Assembly: GCA_036674765.1 (NCBI GenBank)
Contig: JARVKI010000016.1
Location: 434,001-498,000, forward strand
Direction: 5' to 3'
Source of the DNA: Seiridium cupressi
Taxonomy: Eukaryota; Ascomycota; Sordariomycetes; Amphisphaeriales; Sporocadaceae
Length of the DNA: 64,000 bases
In this document: positions 12,156-26,383 of the stretch, in pieces
How the letters are laid out: each line of letters begins with the position of its first letter
Numbering within the stretch: position 1 is the stretch's first letter
Translations under genes and position numbers: made by a program
Notes under the pieces: model-generated
What the model was told of the DNA's origin: nothing
Databases searched by the model: none
Seen by the model: only the letters and a program-made list of their open reading frames with translations

Positions 12156-13721
12156 CGTTAGACGACGCTATGACAGTGAAGTTCGATACGAACAGAGCGT
12201 AGTATAATAAAATCACCAGCGAACGCTTCGTTCTAAAGAGCAGATCAGTGCCACTTTTGACTGCGGCAATATATTGCGGAACCAAATTGGGCGAGACCTG
12301 TAGTTGCCGGACGTGGCACAGCTTCGAACACAGGGGCTAGACTTTTCCCTCGCATATTTCTTGGAATCCTTGCTTCAGAGTAACATGGTACGGGTACTAA
12401 AGGATTGTGACAAGTCCGCTGGACCAAGGGTAAGGTTAATTGTGTATTCACGACTATGCTCTAGCTGATGGCAAAGCTCCCCACGCTGTAACTAGATGTC
12501 GTGTACTTCAGCCTCGGATCCCGACAGTATAGCTCTTCTTGCTCAATCATATCTTTTTCTTCTTCTTTTCTCTATTTTAAATCACAGCTTTGAATCGCAG
12601 CTCAGCAGCAATAGGGCATGGTGTTCGTTCTGCAAGGGTCCTGTCAGTGATTGGTTCCTCAACTGTACTAGTTAGTCAAGATCGAGGGCATGGGTAAGAT
12701 GGTCTCTATAGGGTTTTTCTTCAATACCCCTGTATTGACTACTGAAGCGGGGAGAAGTAGAGCTCTAGACATAAGACCATTTCCATTTTGACTAGCCCTG
12801 ATGACTGCCGCTCTAGAGGGTGCAGGATACTTCGTGGTGTGACACAAACGAGATCATGCAAGATGTACGCCGGCGATTTGGAAAAGCCCATGTGCGTTTG
12901 CTAGGTGACAGAGCTACAGGACGGCCATGTCGTGATGACAACCCAGGAACACTCGATAGTCACGTACTCCCATTGCTTTTCCAGAGGCCTTGTGACGTGG
13001 GAAGAAGAAGAAAAAGCAAGTCGGAGATAAATTACCTCATTCGTCCCTGAAGGATTTGACCTGCAACGGGCGTCGGTTCCGGTGCATCGGGGTTTCCAAC
13101 GGCTTTATGTGCACACAGTGGCGCCAAGGATGCGTATCGGACAAAGCAACACGGCACCTCTAGACGAGAAAAAAGAATACCAAAGACAGAGCGTGAGTGT
13201 TGATCTAGAACATTTCGCTACTGCGGCGTCCCTGTCTAGAACTTCAATGCCACGAATAGGAACTTTCTCCACCCTGTCGGGCCGCAGCACACTGGTATCA
13301 ATACGGCTAAGCGAGATCAGCCATTGCCAGATCCACAAGGGATCGGGACGCTCCCCGTCGCAGCGCGAATTATATCCCTGCAGTCATCATATAAGCGATG
13401 TTCAAACTGACATGCATGGATCCTCTCAGCAAACCCAGGCTAGCAGAGGCCACTACTGCATAAGCTCACCAGGTATTGTATCACGTCTCCGAGCTTTCGT
13501 ACCTACTATCGACTTGGCTTCGTCTGAAAGCAGCAAGTCCTGCGTTATTGACAATGGTTAGGATCGACACGCCTGCATACTCGGGCCACCCTTGGCCACA
13601 TCTCAGAGCTTAACAAAATGGCTTATGCTGCCCGCATGCTACTTGCATGTGTTTCAAATCCCCCCTTGATTCCTGCATCTGTCCTGCATTCGCTGTCGTT
13701 CCAAAAAGGCATCTTGCCACA
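12156..13721. other. Intergenic, shared upstream region
   Basis: Lies between the divergent starts of the rhodopsin-domain gene (minus) and the BBE oxidase (plus). Open frames at 12820-13050 and 13082-13561 have no recognisable features and no consistent intron structure. Nothing else supported. Confidence 0.6.
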
Positions 13722-15678
13722 ATGGTGTTCCCGAGAATTTTGTATAGCTTAATTGCTTCGACCTTAGTCATGGCGGCGGCGGCAGCAGACTTTCATCCTT
13801 CGGCAGTGACCAATGACTTGGCCAAGTCCACGCTGTCGAAATCTGGCACAATTGTAAGTGGACTGCTCTGATGCCCACCCACCCTATGCCCATCACCACA
13901 CAAAACTTGCAGAATCTTGGCATGCAAGTTCCAAGACGCTTGCATCCGCTGCTGAATGAAGAAATAAAGTTTGCTGATAACGAGTCCTACAGTGCAAAGC
14001 ACTTTCGGTGTTCCTGGGTGACAAGGTGTCATACTCTTGCTCGACAGCCTATAACTCGTCTATTACTTCATACTGGAGTGAACAGGAGGCAGAAATCTTC
14101 CCGAGCTGCGTCGTTACACCCACTAGCAATGAGGATGTCTCCGTAGCTGTGTTCATCCTCAACATTGGCAGCAAAATCTTCCCTGGTCAAAGCAATTTCG
14201 CCATCAGATCTGGCGGGTATGTCTTATAGTTTCCTCTTATCTTTCTGGCCAGTCATCTTGAGGTGACTTTTGATCACACTTGTGCGCTAGAGAAGTATTC
14301 AAAAGAGTCGTACGAAACAACTCTAAGCGTTCATGACTAACCAGGCTATAGTCACACCCCCTTTGCTGGTGCCGCCAACATCAACTCTGGTATCACCATT
14401 GACCTGAAGAATCTCAACAAGATCAACGTCTGTGCCGACAAGAGCGTCGTGGAGATCGGTCCAGGCAACAGGTGGGGCGATGTCTATAGCGTTCTCGACG
14501 AGCAAGGCCTGGCGATACCAGGAGGTCGTGTCTCGATTGTCGGTGTTGGTGGGCTGGTCACTGGAGGCGGTATCTCTTTTTTCTCTCCACGCTATGGATT
14601 CGTCTGCGACAACATCGAGGCGAGTTCCGCGTCACTTTTCCTGTCACTTTCAAGCTGCTCATTTCTCGCCCTAGAACTTCGAAGTTGTGCTTGCAACCGG
14701 CCAGATCGTCAATGCAAACTCAAAAACCAACCCGGACCTTTGGAAAGCGCTGAAGGGGGGCTCGAACAACTTCGGCGTCGTGACGTCCTTCACCGTACAG
14801 GCTTTCGCCCAGGGGAAGCTCTGGGGAGGCTTCATCGCACTCGACATCTCCACGCTCACCAAACAATTCCAAGCGTTCGAGGACCTCACCGGCAGTGCCG
14901 ACTATGACCCCTACGCCGCTCTGATCTTCAACCTTGTCTGGGACGTCTCGTCGGATACCTGGTCCACCGCTCACAGTCTGGAGTACACCAAGCCCCAGGC
15001 CAACCCCCCGGTCTTCCAGAACTTTACCTCTCTTCCCCAGCTATTCAGCACCATGCGCATCTCCAACTTGACGGACTTTGCCGTCGAGCTTGCGGCTTCG
15101 AACCCGGCTGGTCGCCGCCAGCTTTTCGTCACGAAAACATACAAGAACAGCGCAGCCATGATGGCATCCATCTACCAGATCTCGCAGACCGTGGTTAAGC
15201 CACTGACAGCAATTTCCGCGATCAAGTGGTAAGCTGCCAGGAACTCTCTCCAATAACAGGCGCTTATGCCCTACGCATGGCCTCGACTGACCCATTGTGA
15301 TGCAGGAGTCTTTCTTTCCAACCAGTGCCCACTGTGCTGTTATCGAAAGCCGCCAGCACCGGCGGCAACTCGCTCGGGCTCGACGCAAGCGACGGGAACC
15401 TGTTCAATGTCTTGCTCACGGCCAGTTGGGACGACGCCGCGGACGATGCCCTGATCAGCACGCAAGCCAAGGCTCTGTTCGACCAGGCCGAGGTCGAGGC
15501 AAAGGACCTGGGCGTGGCTCACCCGTACCTCTACCTCAACTACGCGGCGCCGTGGCAAGATCCCATCTCCGGATACGGTGCAGAGTCCAAGGCAAACCTG
15601 CAGACCGTCAGCAAGAAGTACGACCCCGCGGGCGTGTTTCAGAAGAATGTCCCGGGTGGATTCAAACTATTTACGTAG
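13722..15678 (+). CDS. Secreted BBE-type FAD-linked oxidase (PCMH/VAO fold)
   Basis: Five exons (13722-13853, 13993-14216, 14352-14619, 14675-15228, 15306-15678) give 516 residues. A signal peptide (MVFPRILYSLIASTLVMAAA) is followed by the FAD-binding domain: VVTPTSNEDVSVAVFIL, then SGGHTPFAGAANINSGITI, where the His of SGGH is the expected 8-alpha-histidyl FAD attachment site. The position of the second, cysteinyl link in bicovalent members (near GGGIS) has no Cys, so monocovalent FAD is likely. KALKGGSNNFGVVTSF and the C-terminal BBE motif (YLYLNYAAPWQDPISGYG, then KKYDPAGVFQ) are intact. The third intron (14620-14674) is GC-AG, needed to join CDNIE to NFEVV. Known relatives oxidise sugars, alcohols or alkaloid-like metabolites with O2; the substrate here is unknown. 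Confidence 0.9.
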
Positions 15679-16169
15679 CCCAGACGGTTCAACTTGTGGA
15701 AGTCTGCCTTTGAAACATCTAATATATCTGTTTGTTTGGTCACTTAACTAGTCGTCAGGCTATACAACCTCCGGAGCTCACGCGCACCCAACTTGGCTAC
15801 TGTCGTTCATGTATTTATTTTTCTTGCATCAGAGTTGAATTCTCTATCAAGAATTCTCATGTATACACATATACGTAATCATAATTGTACATGGAGTCAT
15901 ATATTCATAAGAAATATCTCCGCCAAAGTAGCCTACTTATTTTACATGGGAAAAAAAGATACATGAACTAACGTTTAATTCGTGCGAGCATTGTTGATAT
16001 AAGTTAAGAAAACTTGGGGATGATGAATCTTGTAGCGATTTTTAGTAGTCAGAATCAAATTGATACAGTAAACTCTAATGGAGATCAATACAAATGCTGA
16101 AGGTTGCCCTGGTATATATCCTGTTCGCCGAGTACACGTAGCATACAACAACATCATAGCTTCATTGCG
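15679..16169. other. Convergent 3' region, AT-rich
   Basis: Between the 3' ends of the BBE oxidase and the RBR ligase genes. AT-rich, consistent with 3' UTRs of both. No gene seen. Confidence 0.7.
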
Positions 16170-18309
16170 TCATCTTGCCCTCTGCCATATCTGCTCCATT
16201 GTAAACCTGGTAGCCGCATCCAAGAAATCATTCTCCGCTCCATCACGTCTCACGCGTTCAAAGTTGAAATGTACTTGATGGTCCCGGGCAAGGAAGTCTC
16301 TCATGAGAAACTGAAAAGGGTCCGCATCAACTTCCGGCGGGGTTTCCGGCCGCGCACGAGCCGGCTGTGCCTCATCATCTGCAGGCGGATCCGGGACGGG
16401 GTCAGGTTGGAAGGGATTGTGGTTTGGCGTCGGGATAGGCCGTGGCGGCCACTGTCCAAATCGAGGTTGATGGGGACGCGGACGAAAAGCTGCTCTGAAT
16501 CCCCCGTCCTGATTGTCCCAGTTTGCCGGGTTCAAGAAGGGCATGAAAGCCCGCCCGCCCTCATAGTTGGGCGGGTTCTCGAAATACTTGCATTCTTTTT
16601 TGTGTTTACATTGCAGAAAGCTATTCCGGTCGCGATAGTATGCCTCGAGACAGATGTAACACCACTCATGCCCACAAACACCTGTACATTGTGTGAGCGA
16701 AGCGCTCGCGGACAGATAGGCGAGGAACTTACAAGTAATATGGTCACAACCTGAAAATTTGTACACATCCTTGTGACACTCTGGACAAGCTTTTGTTATC
16801 TCCTTGACCTTTTTCTCGGACGCTCGTTCGCCTTTTCGTTGTCGTCGAGTGCGTCTATCGTAATCATCACAGGTCTCGCCCTTGTGCCATGGCACGTCGT
16901 GTTGGCCGCAGGATAAGGCCTGGCAGCTATGGCATCTGATTTTCTCACAACCGGGGCGTACTATTTGCCCTGAACCACAACGAGGATTGAGGCACCACTT
17001 GAAGTCGTGGATGCTCGCTACAGCTGCCTTCATCGCCAATGTGTCATATCTACATGATCATCAGTGTCAAGTCACACGGGTCGCTGCATAATCACGAACA
17101 CACTGACCTTGCAAATATCTCCCTGCTGGCGAACGCCCTCACATCCGCGAAACTTAGAATCTCAGGGCATTCTGGACATTTCAATCTGTCCCAGGCGAGA
17201 GTATCCATACTCGAGCTAATCCATTGGCCGACACATTCTTTGCACGTAGTCGGCTCGTGCTCGCACGATTTAGTGATGCTCCCCGGCATCTCCGACACTC
17301 TCTTGTCATCGCCGCACACTAGGCAGCTCTCCGTCTGGGGCACCAGCCAAGCTTCCTCCGCAACGAACCTGTCCGATGTACCCCGAGTGAGCTCAAAGTA
17401 GACCGTTTGCCTGAGGGGAATACGCCCGCGTTTGTTCAACACCCTGCCTTTGCATATCAGTGCGACATCGTCCGCGTCCACTCTGAGGCGACTCGATGCA
17501 CGATGGTGCACATTTGTAATGATTCGAAAGAGCAACCAGTTCCGAAGCGTCCGGAAATCGATCGAGTGGCCGTCTCCAGCCAAGGGCGGATGGTATATAT
17601 ACTCTTCGTTGACCCCTTTCAAGATAATATAATTATCTGTGGGGGCTACGTCTACCCATATCTTGCGACAGAGCCATGCTCCAATCTTGCTCACTTTCCA
17701 GTTGTTTCCCTGGAGCAGACCTGGCCGTAGTCCTCCACGCGCTGATATCACGATCCTGTTTAGATCCTTCACATTCAAAAGCGAAGCGAGAGTACGCCTA
17801 AGACCTCCGATCGTCTCCCCGTTTTTGATATCAGAGCGCAGCTGATGAGTCACGTCCATCTCCAAACGAACCCTGCTACTCCAAATGATTTGGACGGCAT
17901 CATCACAGGCGTCATCGTCATCGTCACCGCCATCGTCACCGTCGCCATCACTACAGTCAACAGCCCGATAATGCAGTGTAGATATCCCACTGGGTATCTC
18001 ATCACCTAACAGACACTTGTCCAGCCAGTAGTATAGTATCTGTGCATCTTTTGATACGGGCTCATCGTCGTCGTCGTCATGGTAGCGCTGCTTCAGAAAC
18101 GCCGTCACATGCGACAACTGCGACGTTCTCCTTATACCGATCTTGATAGGGTCTCTCAAGTCGTCGAGATCGACCAGCTCTATGTGCACTCTTCTTTCTG
18201 GCAACTCACGCGAGGATGCCTCGCTCTTGGCAGTTCGTCGGCTGCGCGAGTCATGGTGAGATATATGTGCTCGAGGTCGATGTGGCACTGATGGCGAGAA
18301 AGTGACCAT
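16170..18309 (-). CDS. RBR-type E3 ubiquitin ligase
   Basis: Three exons (18309-17108, 17049-16733, 16681-16170), introns of 58 and 51 bp, 676 residues. RING1 spans about residues 329-380 (CLVCGDD, SCEHEPTTCKEC, LKCPEC), the IBR about 420-462 (CLNPRC, KIRCHSCQALSCGQHD, HKGETC), and Rcat/RING2 about 489-515 (CPECHKDVYKFSGC, DHITCVCGHEWCYIC). Cys502 in FSGCDH aligns with the catalytic thioester cysteine of RBR ligases. The second intron interrupts a zinc-ligand codon (CVCGHEWC) and is needed to restore it. Upstream lie two acidic Asp-rich runs and two stretches (about 180-215 and 265-315) with ubiquitin-like-fold character. The C-terminal tail is rich in Pro/Arg and unstructured. The start at 18309 is the first ATG of the open frame, which continues further upstream, so an earlier exon is possible. 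Confidence 0.88.
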
Positions 18310-19137
18310 ATTGCAAAAGCTCGGCGAGGCAGCCTGGGTACGCAGCCAGACTTGGAAGTCGTCATAAGAAACCGTCCAGTGCGCCGCGTATAGAAGAGCT
18401 CGCAAGGCTGCAGAGCCCTTGCTGGGGGATATGCTAGCGTCGCTCTAAAACGGTCGCAAGCAGAGTATAATGAGCATTCCAGACTAGCCCTTTGAAATGT
18501 AAAGCTTTACGAGGGGTTGTGCCTCGAAAGCACGAAATGCTTGCCGCAGGGACATGAAACACCATGTGTGGATACAACAGATATATGAGAGGCCAGCGTC
18601 TGGGAACAGGAAGAAGAAGAAAAAAAGCCAAACAGGGCTCCGTAAGCATGGTCGTCGCATGAGGCTCTGGCTAAAGCTTATCGCCGCCTGGCTCTGGCCG
18701 GGGTGGAAGAGGAAGGCGGGGCCATGGCCAGTGACTAAGGAAGCTTCCCAATTTTCCTCCCGTAGGGCTTTCGCTTTCCGACAACTGTGCACCACTTGTG
18801 CCGACCTGCAGGTGATCGTCCAATGACTGACCTGTCTTCTGCGCTTCAAGGTGGCGTTGTGTGGAGGACCGTGTTTGGTACCCGGCTGCAAAGGATCAGG
18901 TGCCATCCGCCTGCTCTGGGGGTGGAGGCGGCAACTTGACTGGTCGCATCGCCTTGGGACATATGCAATGCAGAGGCACGATGTTCGGCATTCATAGGTC
19001 AGGTCTGCCTGCAGGCGTCGCCGAAACATGACTCTGACTTGACACCAATGACAGTTGTCTGCTTTCATGTACTACCAAAGTGTGACTCCTTGAGGCCCAA
19101 CAACTGCCTGCCCGACCCACGAGCCCTCGTTCTTCAA
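18310..19137. other. Intergenic upstream of the RBR ligase
   Basis: Promoter side of the RBR gene and 3' side of erg28. A 194-codon minus-strand open frame (18484-19068) has no domain and odd composition with a poly-Phe run; I do not accept it as a gene. Confidence 0.6.
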
Positions 19138-19679
19138 TCACTGCGCTCTATACCAATCACGCTGCAAAAGCATCCAAACCAGACCAGAGCCCGCAGTGAT
19201 GTAGGGGAACAGCGCCTCCCTCAACCTGACCGTCTTGTAGACTGTGAGCTCCGTGATGTACAAGAATAGCACCCCCGCAAACGTCGCAGTGGCCAGGTCG
19301 TACAGCGCGCCATTGGTTATGGCGTATGCCGCATACAGCCGAATGAGGCTGGTGTAGATGTTCTTGACGCCGTATACTCGAGCCAGCAGCCCCGTTGGCG
19401 GCAGCCTCGCTGGTCCGCTGAACGCCGTCAAAGCTACAGCTGGACTCTTGACGTAACAGACAACTCTGCATAGAACGACAAGTTAGTTAGTCTCTAAGTG
19501 GAATCGCTATATCAAACCGAAAGGAGAGGAAACGCGCACGTGTGGATCAAAGCGGAAACACCCGACTGGGGGACATTGATTAGTTAAACTTTTTCGAGCC
19601 CCAACCGAGTCAGTTTACTCACGTAAATCAGAAAGTATGGCAGAAAGCCATCATGCTGCGGAAGAAAAGCCGACACCAT
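19138..19679 (-). CDS. erg28: Erg28-like ergosterol biosynthesis scaffold protein
   Basis: Three exons (19679-19623, 19565-19540, 19465-19138) give 136 residues, normal for Erg28. The middle exon is only 26 nt; without it the N-terminal helix is broken. The N-terminus (FLPQHDGFLPYFLIY) starts helix 1. LLARVYGVKNIYTSLIRLYA, then the ALYDLATATFAGVLFLYITE region, an Arg-bearing VYKTVRL loop and a last helix (YITAGSGLVWMLLQRDWY), give the four-helix Erg28 pattern. Erg28 is an ER membrane scaffold that tethers the C-4 demethylation enzymes (Erg25, Erg26, Erg27) and associates with Erg6. No other sterol gene lies nearby. The fungal family also contains diverged paralogues, so orthology rather than paralogy is not proven. 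Confidence 0.82.
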
Positions 19680-20027
19680 GATTGCGTTGTCGGAAGAGAA
19701 TACCTTCGACAACCTTCAAAGATGCAAACAGGGGCGACGAGCAAATAAGGAAGTTGACGGGGCACTAAAATCTCACAGGGCGGCCGCCCCTGAACGCACC
19801 AGCCGACATCTGCAGAACCTGTACCTCCTCTACACCCAGGACTGCAACATGGAATTTATGCAGTTCATGTCGTTTAAGATATGTGCATTTTTCAATTGCT
19901 TATGAAACATTATTCGAAGGAGATGGTATGACGCGTAACAAAAGTCATACCAGAGATACAAGTTACAAATTCAGAATGATGGATCTTGACGACAAGAATG
20001 GCCAGGATCAGATATGTATGCGTGCCT
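19680..20027. other. Short intergenic stretch
   Basis: Promoter of erg28 and 3' flank of the beta-galactosidase gene. Nothing else seen. Confidence 0.7.
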
Positions 20028-23786
<3,759 letters not shown>

Positions 23787-25067
23787 TTAATCAAAGGGTA
23801 TTCTACGGAGTGCCTCTCCTCCACCGCGCTTCTTCATTTCTTGGGCTGCGGCGATACTGCTAGGCACCTTGATACCACAGCAATCTCCCCACGAATTTAG
23901 CTGATGTAGATGCTTGACACCGTTATGCTCAACCATGATTGCACCGCCCTCCGTTTCCTCCTCTTCTTGTGACACGCCGGCCTCTTCCTCTGTGCTCATG
24001 CCCTCCGCCGCAGGAACCAGCGAACCGAAGAGGAAGTGTTGCATGACTGGGAGCTTTCGTAGAACTTCAGCAACAAACATCTTTCTCATTCCACCCTCTA
24101 TCTTCTTCCAATTTTTGGCCGAAGATATGTCATCCAGCATGGGGCTGTGCCACCGTAGGCCTCGAACTGTCTTTGTGGAATTGACAAAGGTGACTTGCCC
24201 TAGGTACATGAAGTCATGGCCAAATTCCTCCAGCGTCAACTCTTGATGTATGGCCAAGGGCGTGATAAACGGATGATGAAGCAGTTGGCTGGCACCAAAT
24301 AAGAATGGTAAGAACTGGTAGTCATCAAGTCCCCAGACACCATGTGAACCTGCTGGCTCAAGGTAGTAGGTAGACTGAATGGTGCGCATCAAGGCCAAAT
24401 AGCGCACAAAGACCTTCAGAACTAAAGCCTTGAAGTCGGCGACCTTGAGTATTTGCAGCTGGTATAGGCAAAGTAACCAAATCGCGAAGTTCAGTTCGTG
24501 GCCGGACCCATAGTCGATGCGGGTGCGGTTACCAAAAGATTGTAAGAGATATGTCTCCACCTCAGCGATGGCATCGTGTGAGGTTACTCCCAGCTTCCGA
24601 TGCCACGAGGCGCTGGCAGATCTTGTTTTATCCAGGAAGGAGCGGAAGAGCTTGTTGCCAAATCTGGAACCTCCCGAGTCATCCGGTGGTGTATCCTCCA
24701 CTAATGCTTGGGCTTCATCCAGAATGGCCAAGATGGTCTTGATGGGATCACTCAGGTCATTGTCGTTGATCGACGAAATAGGTGTGTCCTCAACGGCGTC
24801 GGACAGACCAAAGACGAAAGCCAAGACGAGATCGTATGCTGGCGAGGACAGAAAAAGCTGATGGTCCTTGGCGGACAAGATTCTCCTGGAAGGGACCTGG
24901 AAGGATAGTGACGATGGCTCGGGAGGTGATGGTAGGCGCGGAGTCTCTGGGACAGCGGCTGGGGCTGACGGCGGAGCTCGGCGGCGTCTGGGTTCCAGCT
25001 TGGGCAGTTTGTCCTTGAGATTAGGTATTGTGGAAGGCGGTGGGATCGTAGCCCTTGTGTCGGCCAT
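23787..25067 (-). CDS. rrd2: PP2A phosphatase activator (PTPA), Rrd2 type
   Basis: Single exon, 426 residues. The start at 25067 (MADTRATIPPPS) is chosen because the open frame upstream lacks family character. After a proline-rich N-terminus of about 75 residues come the PTPA-family blocks: LRRSLDK-like LFRSFLDKTRSASASWH, RTRIDYGSGHELNFAIWLL, THYYLEPAGSHGVWG-type YYLEPAGSHGVWGLDDYQFL, FLFGASQLLHHPFITP, YLGQVTFVNSTKTV and LRWHSPMLDDIS. PTPA is a peptidyl-prolyl isomerase-like chaperone that activates PP2A and helps load its catalytic metals. Ascomycetes carry two forms; the block after GSHGVWG and the short acidic C-terminus look more like Rrd2 than Rrd1, but this split is from memory. It shares a 422-bp upstream region with rrp46. 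Confidence 0.93.
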   Translation of the reverse strand: MADTRATIPPPSTIPNLKDKLPKLEPRRRRAPPSAPAAVPETPRLPSPPEPSSLSFQVPSRRILSAKDHQLFLSSPAYDLVLAFVFGLSDAVEDTPISSINDNDLSDPIKTILAILDEAQALVEDTPPDDSGGSRFGNKLFRSFLDKTRSASASWHRKLGVTSHDAIAEVETYLLQSFGNRTRIDYGSGHELNFAIWLLCLYQLQILKVADFKALVLKVFVRYLALMRTIQSTYYLEPAGSHGVWGLDDYQFLPFLFGASQLLHHPFITPLAIHQELTLEEFGHDFMYLGQVTFVNSTKTVRGLRWHSPMLDDISSAKNWKKIEGGMRKMFVAEVLRKLPVMQHFLFGSLVPAAEGMSTEEEAGVSQEEEETEGGAIMVEHNGVKHLHQLNSWGDCCGIKVPSSIAAAQEMKKRGGGEALRRIPFD

Positions 25068-25489
25068 GATGTTTTCCTTTGAACAGCGACGGTCTTTGGT
25101 TACTTGGGTGCAGGGCGTAGCGATGGCGGCTACCTTGTGGTATGTAGTGGAAGAGACCCTTGATGGCCTGGACAAGCTTAGGTTAGCTGCAAACAAAGGA
25201 TCCGAGCCGAAAGTTGCCCCGCGATCTCGTTAGTTAGTGGGCGTCACCCTAGCTCTTGCCTGGGCCTGCGGTTCGATTGCAGCCCCCAAATTCCACGCTA
25301 AGTGAGGGGTCCATCTGAGCAAGGCTGCCTGCCTTGAGTTACCTGACCTTAGCTTGAAAGTCGGTGGCAGTGGGCCACAAACTTTTGCAGGCCAACCAAC
25401 AGCCTTCGAGTGCAGTGTACAGCGATTTATTTCATCAGCCTCACATATACAACAACAACCACCCAGTTGACCCAAGTCACATAATCCCC
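25068..25489. promoter_or_regulatory. Bidirectional promoter region, rrd2 / rrp46
   Basis: The two start codons face away from each other 422 bp apart, with no other gene between, so both promoters must lie here. I cannot point to a defined transcription-factor site. Confidence 0.6.
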
Positions 25490-26383
25490 ATGAATATGGC
25501 TGCGACTCACGAACCTGCCGCAATTTTGTCGCACCTGCAGAGCGCAGACGGCTCTGCAACATTCTCATACGCGGGCTATACCGTCATTGGTGCAGTCAAT
25601 GGTCCGATAGAGGTGCAAAGGAGGGATGAACTGCCCGAGGAAGCTGTCGTCGACGTGATCGTACGACCGGCCGCAGGGGTCGGAGGTACGATCATGGCAC
25701 CATCCAGTTACTTGGGTTACTAACGGCTAATCTTGTTGCACTATATAGGAACTAGAGAGCGGCATCTGGAATCTCTGCTGCAGTCCACACTTCGTCAGAT
25801 CATTCTGATCAACAACTTCCCCCGGACTCTTATACAGATCACTTTGCAGGTGACAGTAGCTCCGGAAAATGAATATGTAAACACCAAAGTTGCCCAAGCA
25901 AGCACGGTAAGTTCTTTTCTTCATATCCCAAGCACCGACACTTCCAGATTGCCGCACATGCTAATGTGGCCTGCAAAGAATTTGCCTATCCTGCCAGCAT
26001 TAGTACAGACCGCTATGTTGGCGCTTCTGTCGGCCGCTATCCCTCTGACGGCGGCCTTGACGTCTGCCGTCATTGGAATCGTGACGGAAGACGGGATCAA
26101 CAGAACTGTTGTCGATCCTACAGCACGGGAAATCGAGCTATCGAAGTCTCTTCATGTTTTTTCATTCACTTCCAACGACGACGTCATCTTGAGCGAGAGC
26201 GAAGGTGAGTTTTCTCTGAAAGAATGGAACGACGTCTTGAACTCTGCGCGACGTCAATGCTGCCCACCTCCCCGGTCCGAGGACATTGATATGAGCGACG
26301 ATACTCCAGCCGGCGCTGATCTCAGAAATTTTACACGATCGACAATGGGAGCACGAATTGCTGCCGACTTGTACTGGAAGTAG
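25490..26383 (+). CDS. rrp46: Exosome RNase PH-like subunit Rrp46
   Basis: Three exons (25490-25685, 25749-25906, 25979-26383), introns of 63 and 72 bp, 252 residues. RNase PH-fold features: SADGSATFSYAGYTVIGAVN with GPIEVQRRDELP near the N-terminus, GTRERHLESLLQSTLRQIIL, then PRTLIQITLQVT and a helix-strand ALVQTAMLALLSAAIPLTA. The EDG and VVDPTAREIELSKSLHVFSF blocks are characteristic of fungal Rrp46. In the exosome ring Rrp46 pairs with Rrp43; the ring is catalytically inert in fungi and channels RNA to Rrp44 and Rrp6. The start at 25490 has a second in-frame Met two codons later. It acts in nucleus and cytoplasm in 3'-to-5' RNA processing. Confidence 0.88.

Noticed and set aside
18484..19068. 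194-codon minus-strand frame upstream of the RBR ligase
   Set aside because: Contains a poly-Phe run from a simple repeat and no conserved features; probably leader or intergenic sequence.
25255..25300. tRNA-like T-arm sequence (gcggttcgattgcagc)
   Set aside because: No matching acceptor, D- or anticodon arms could be folded around it.
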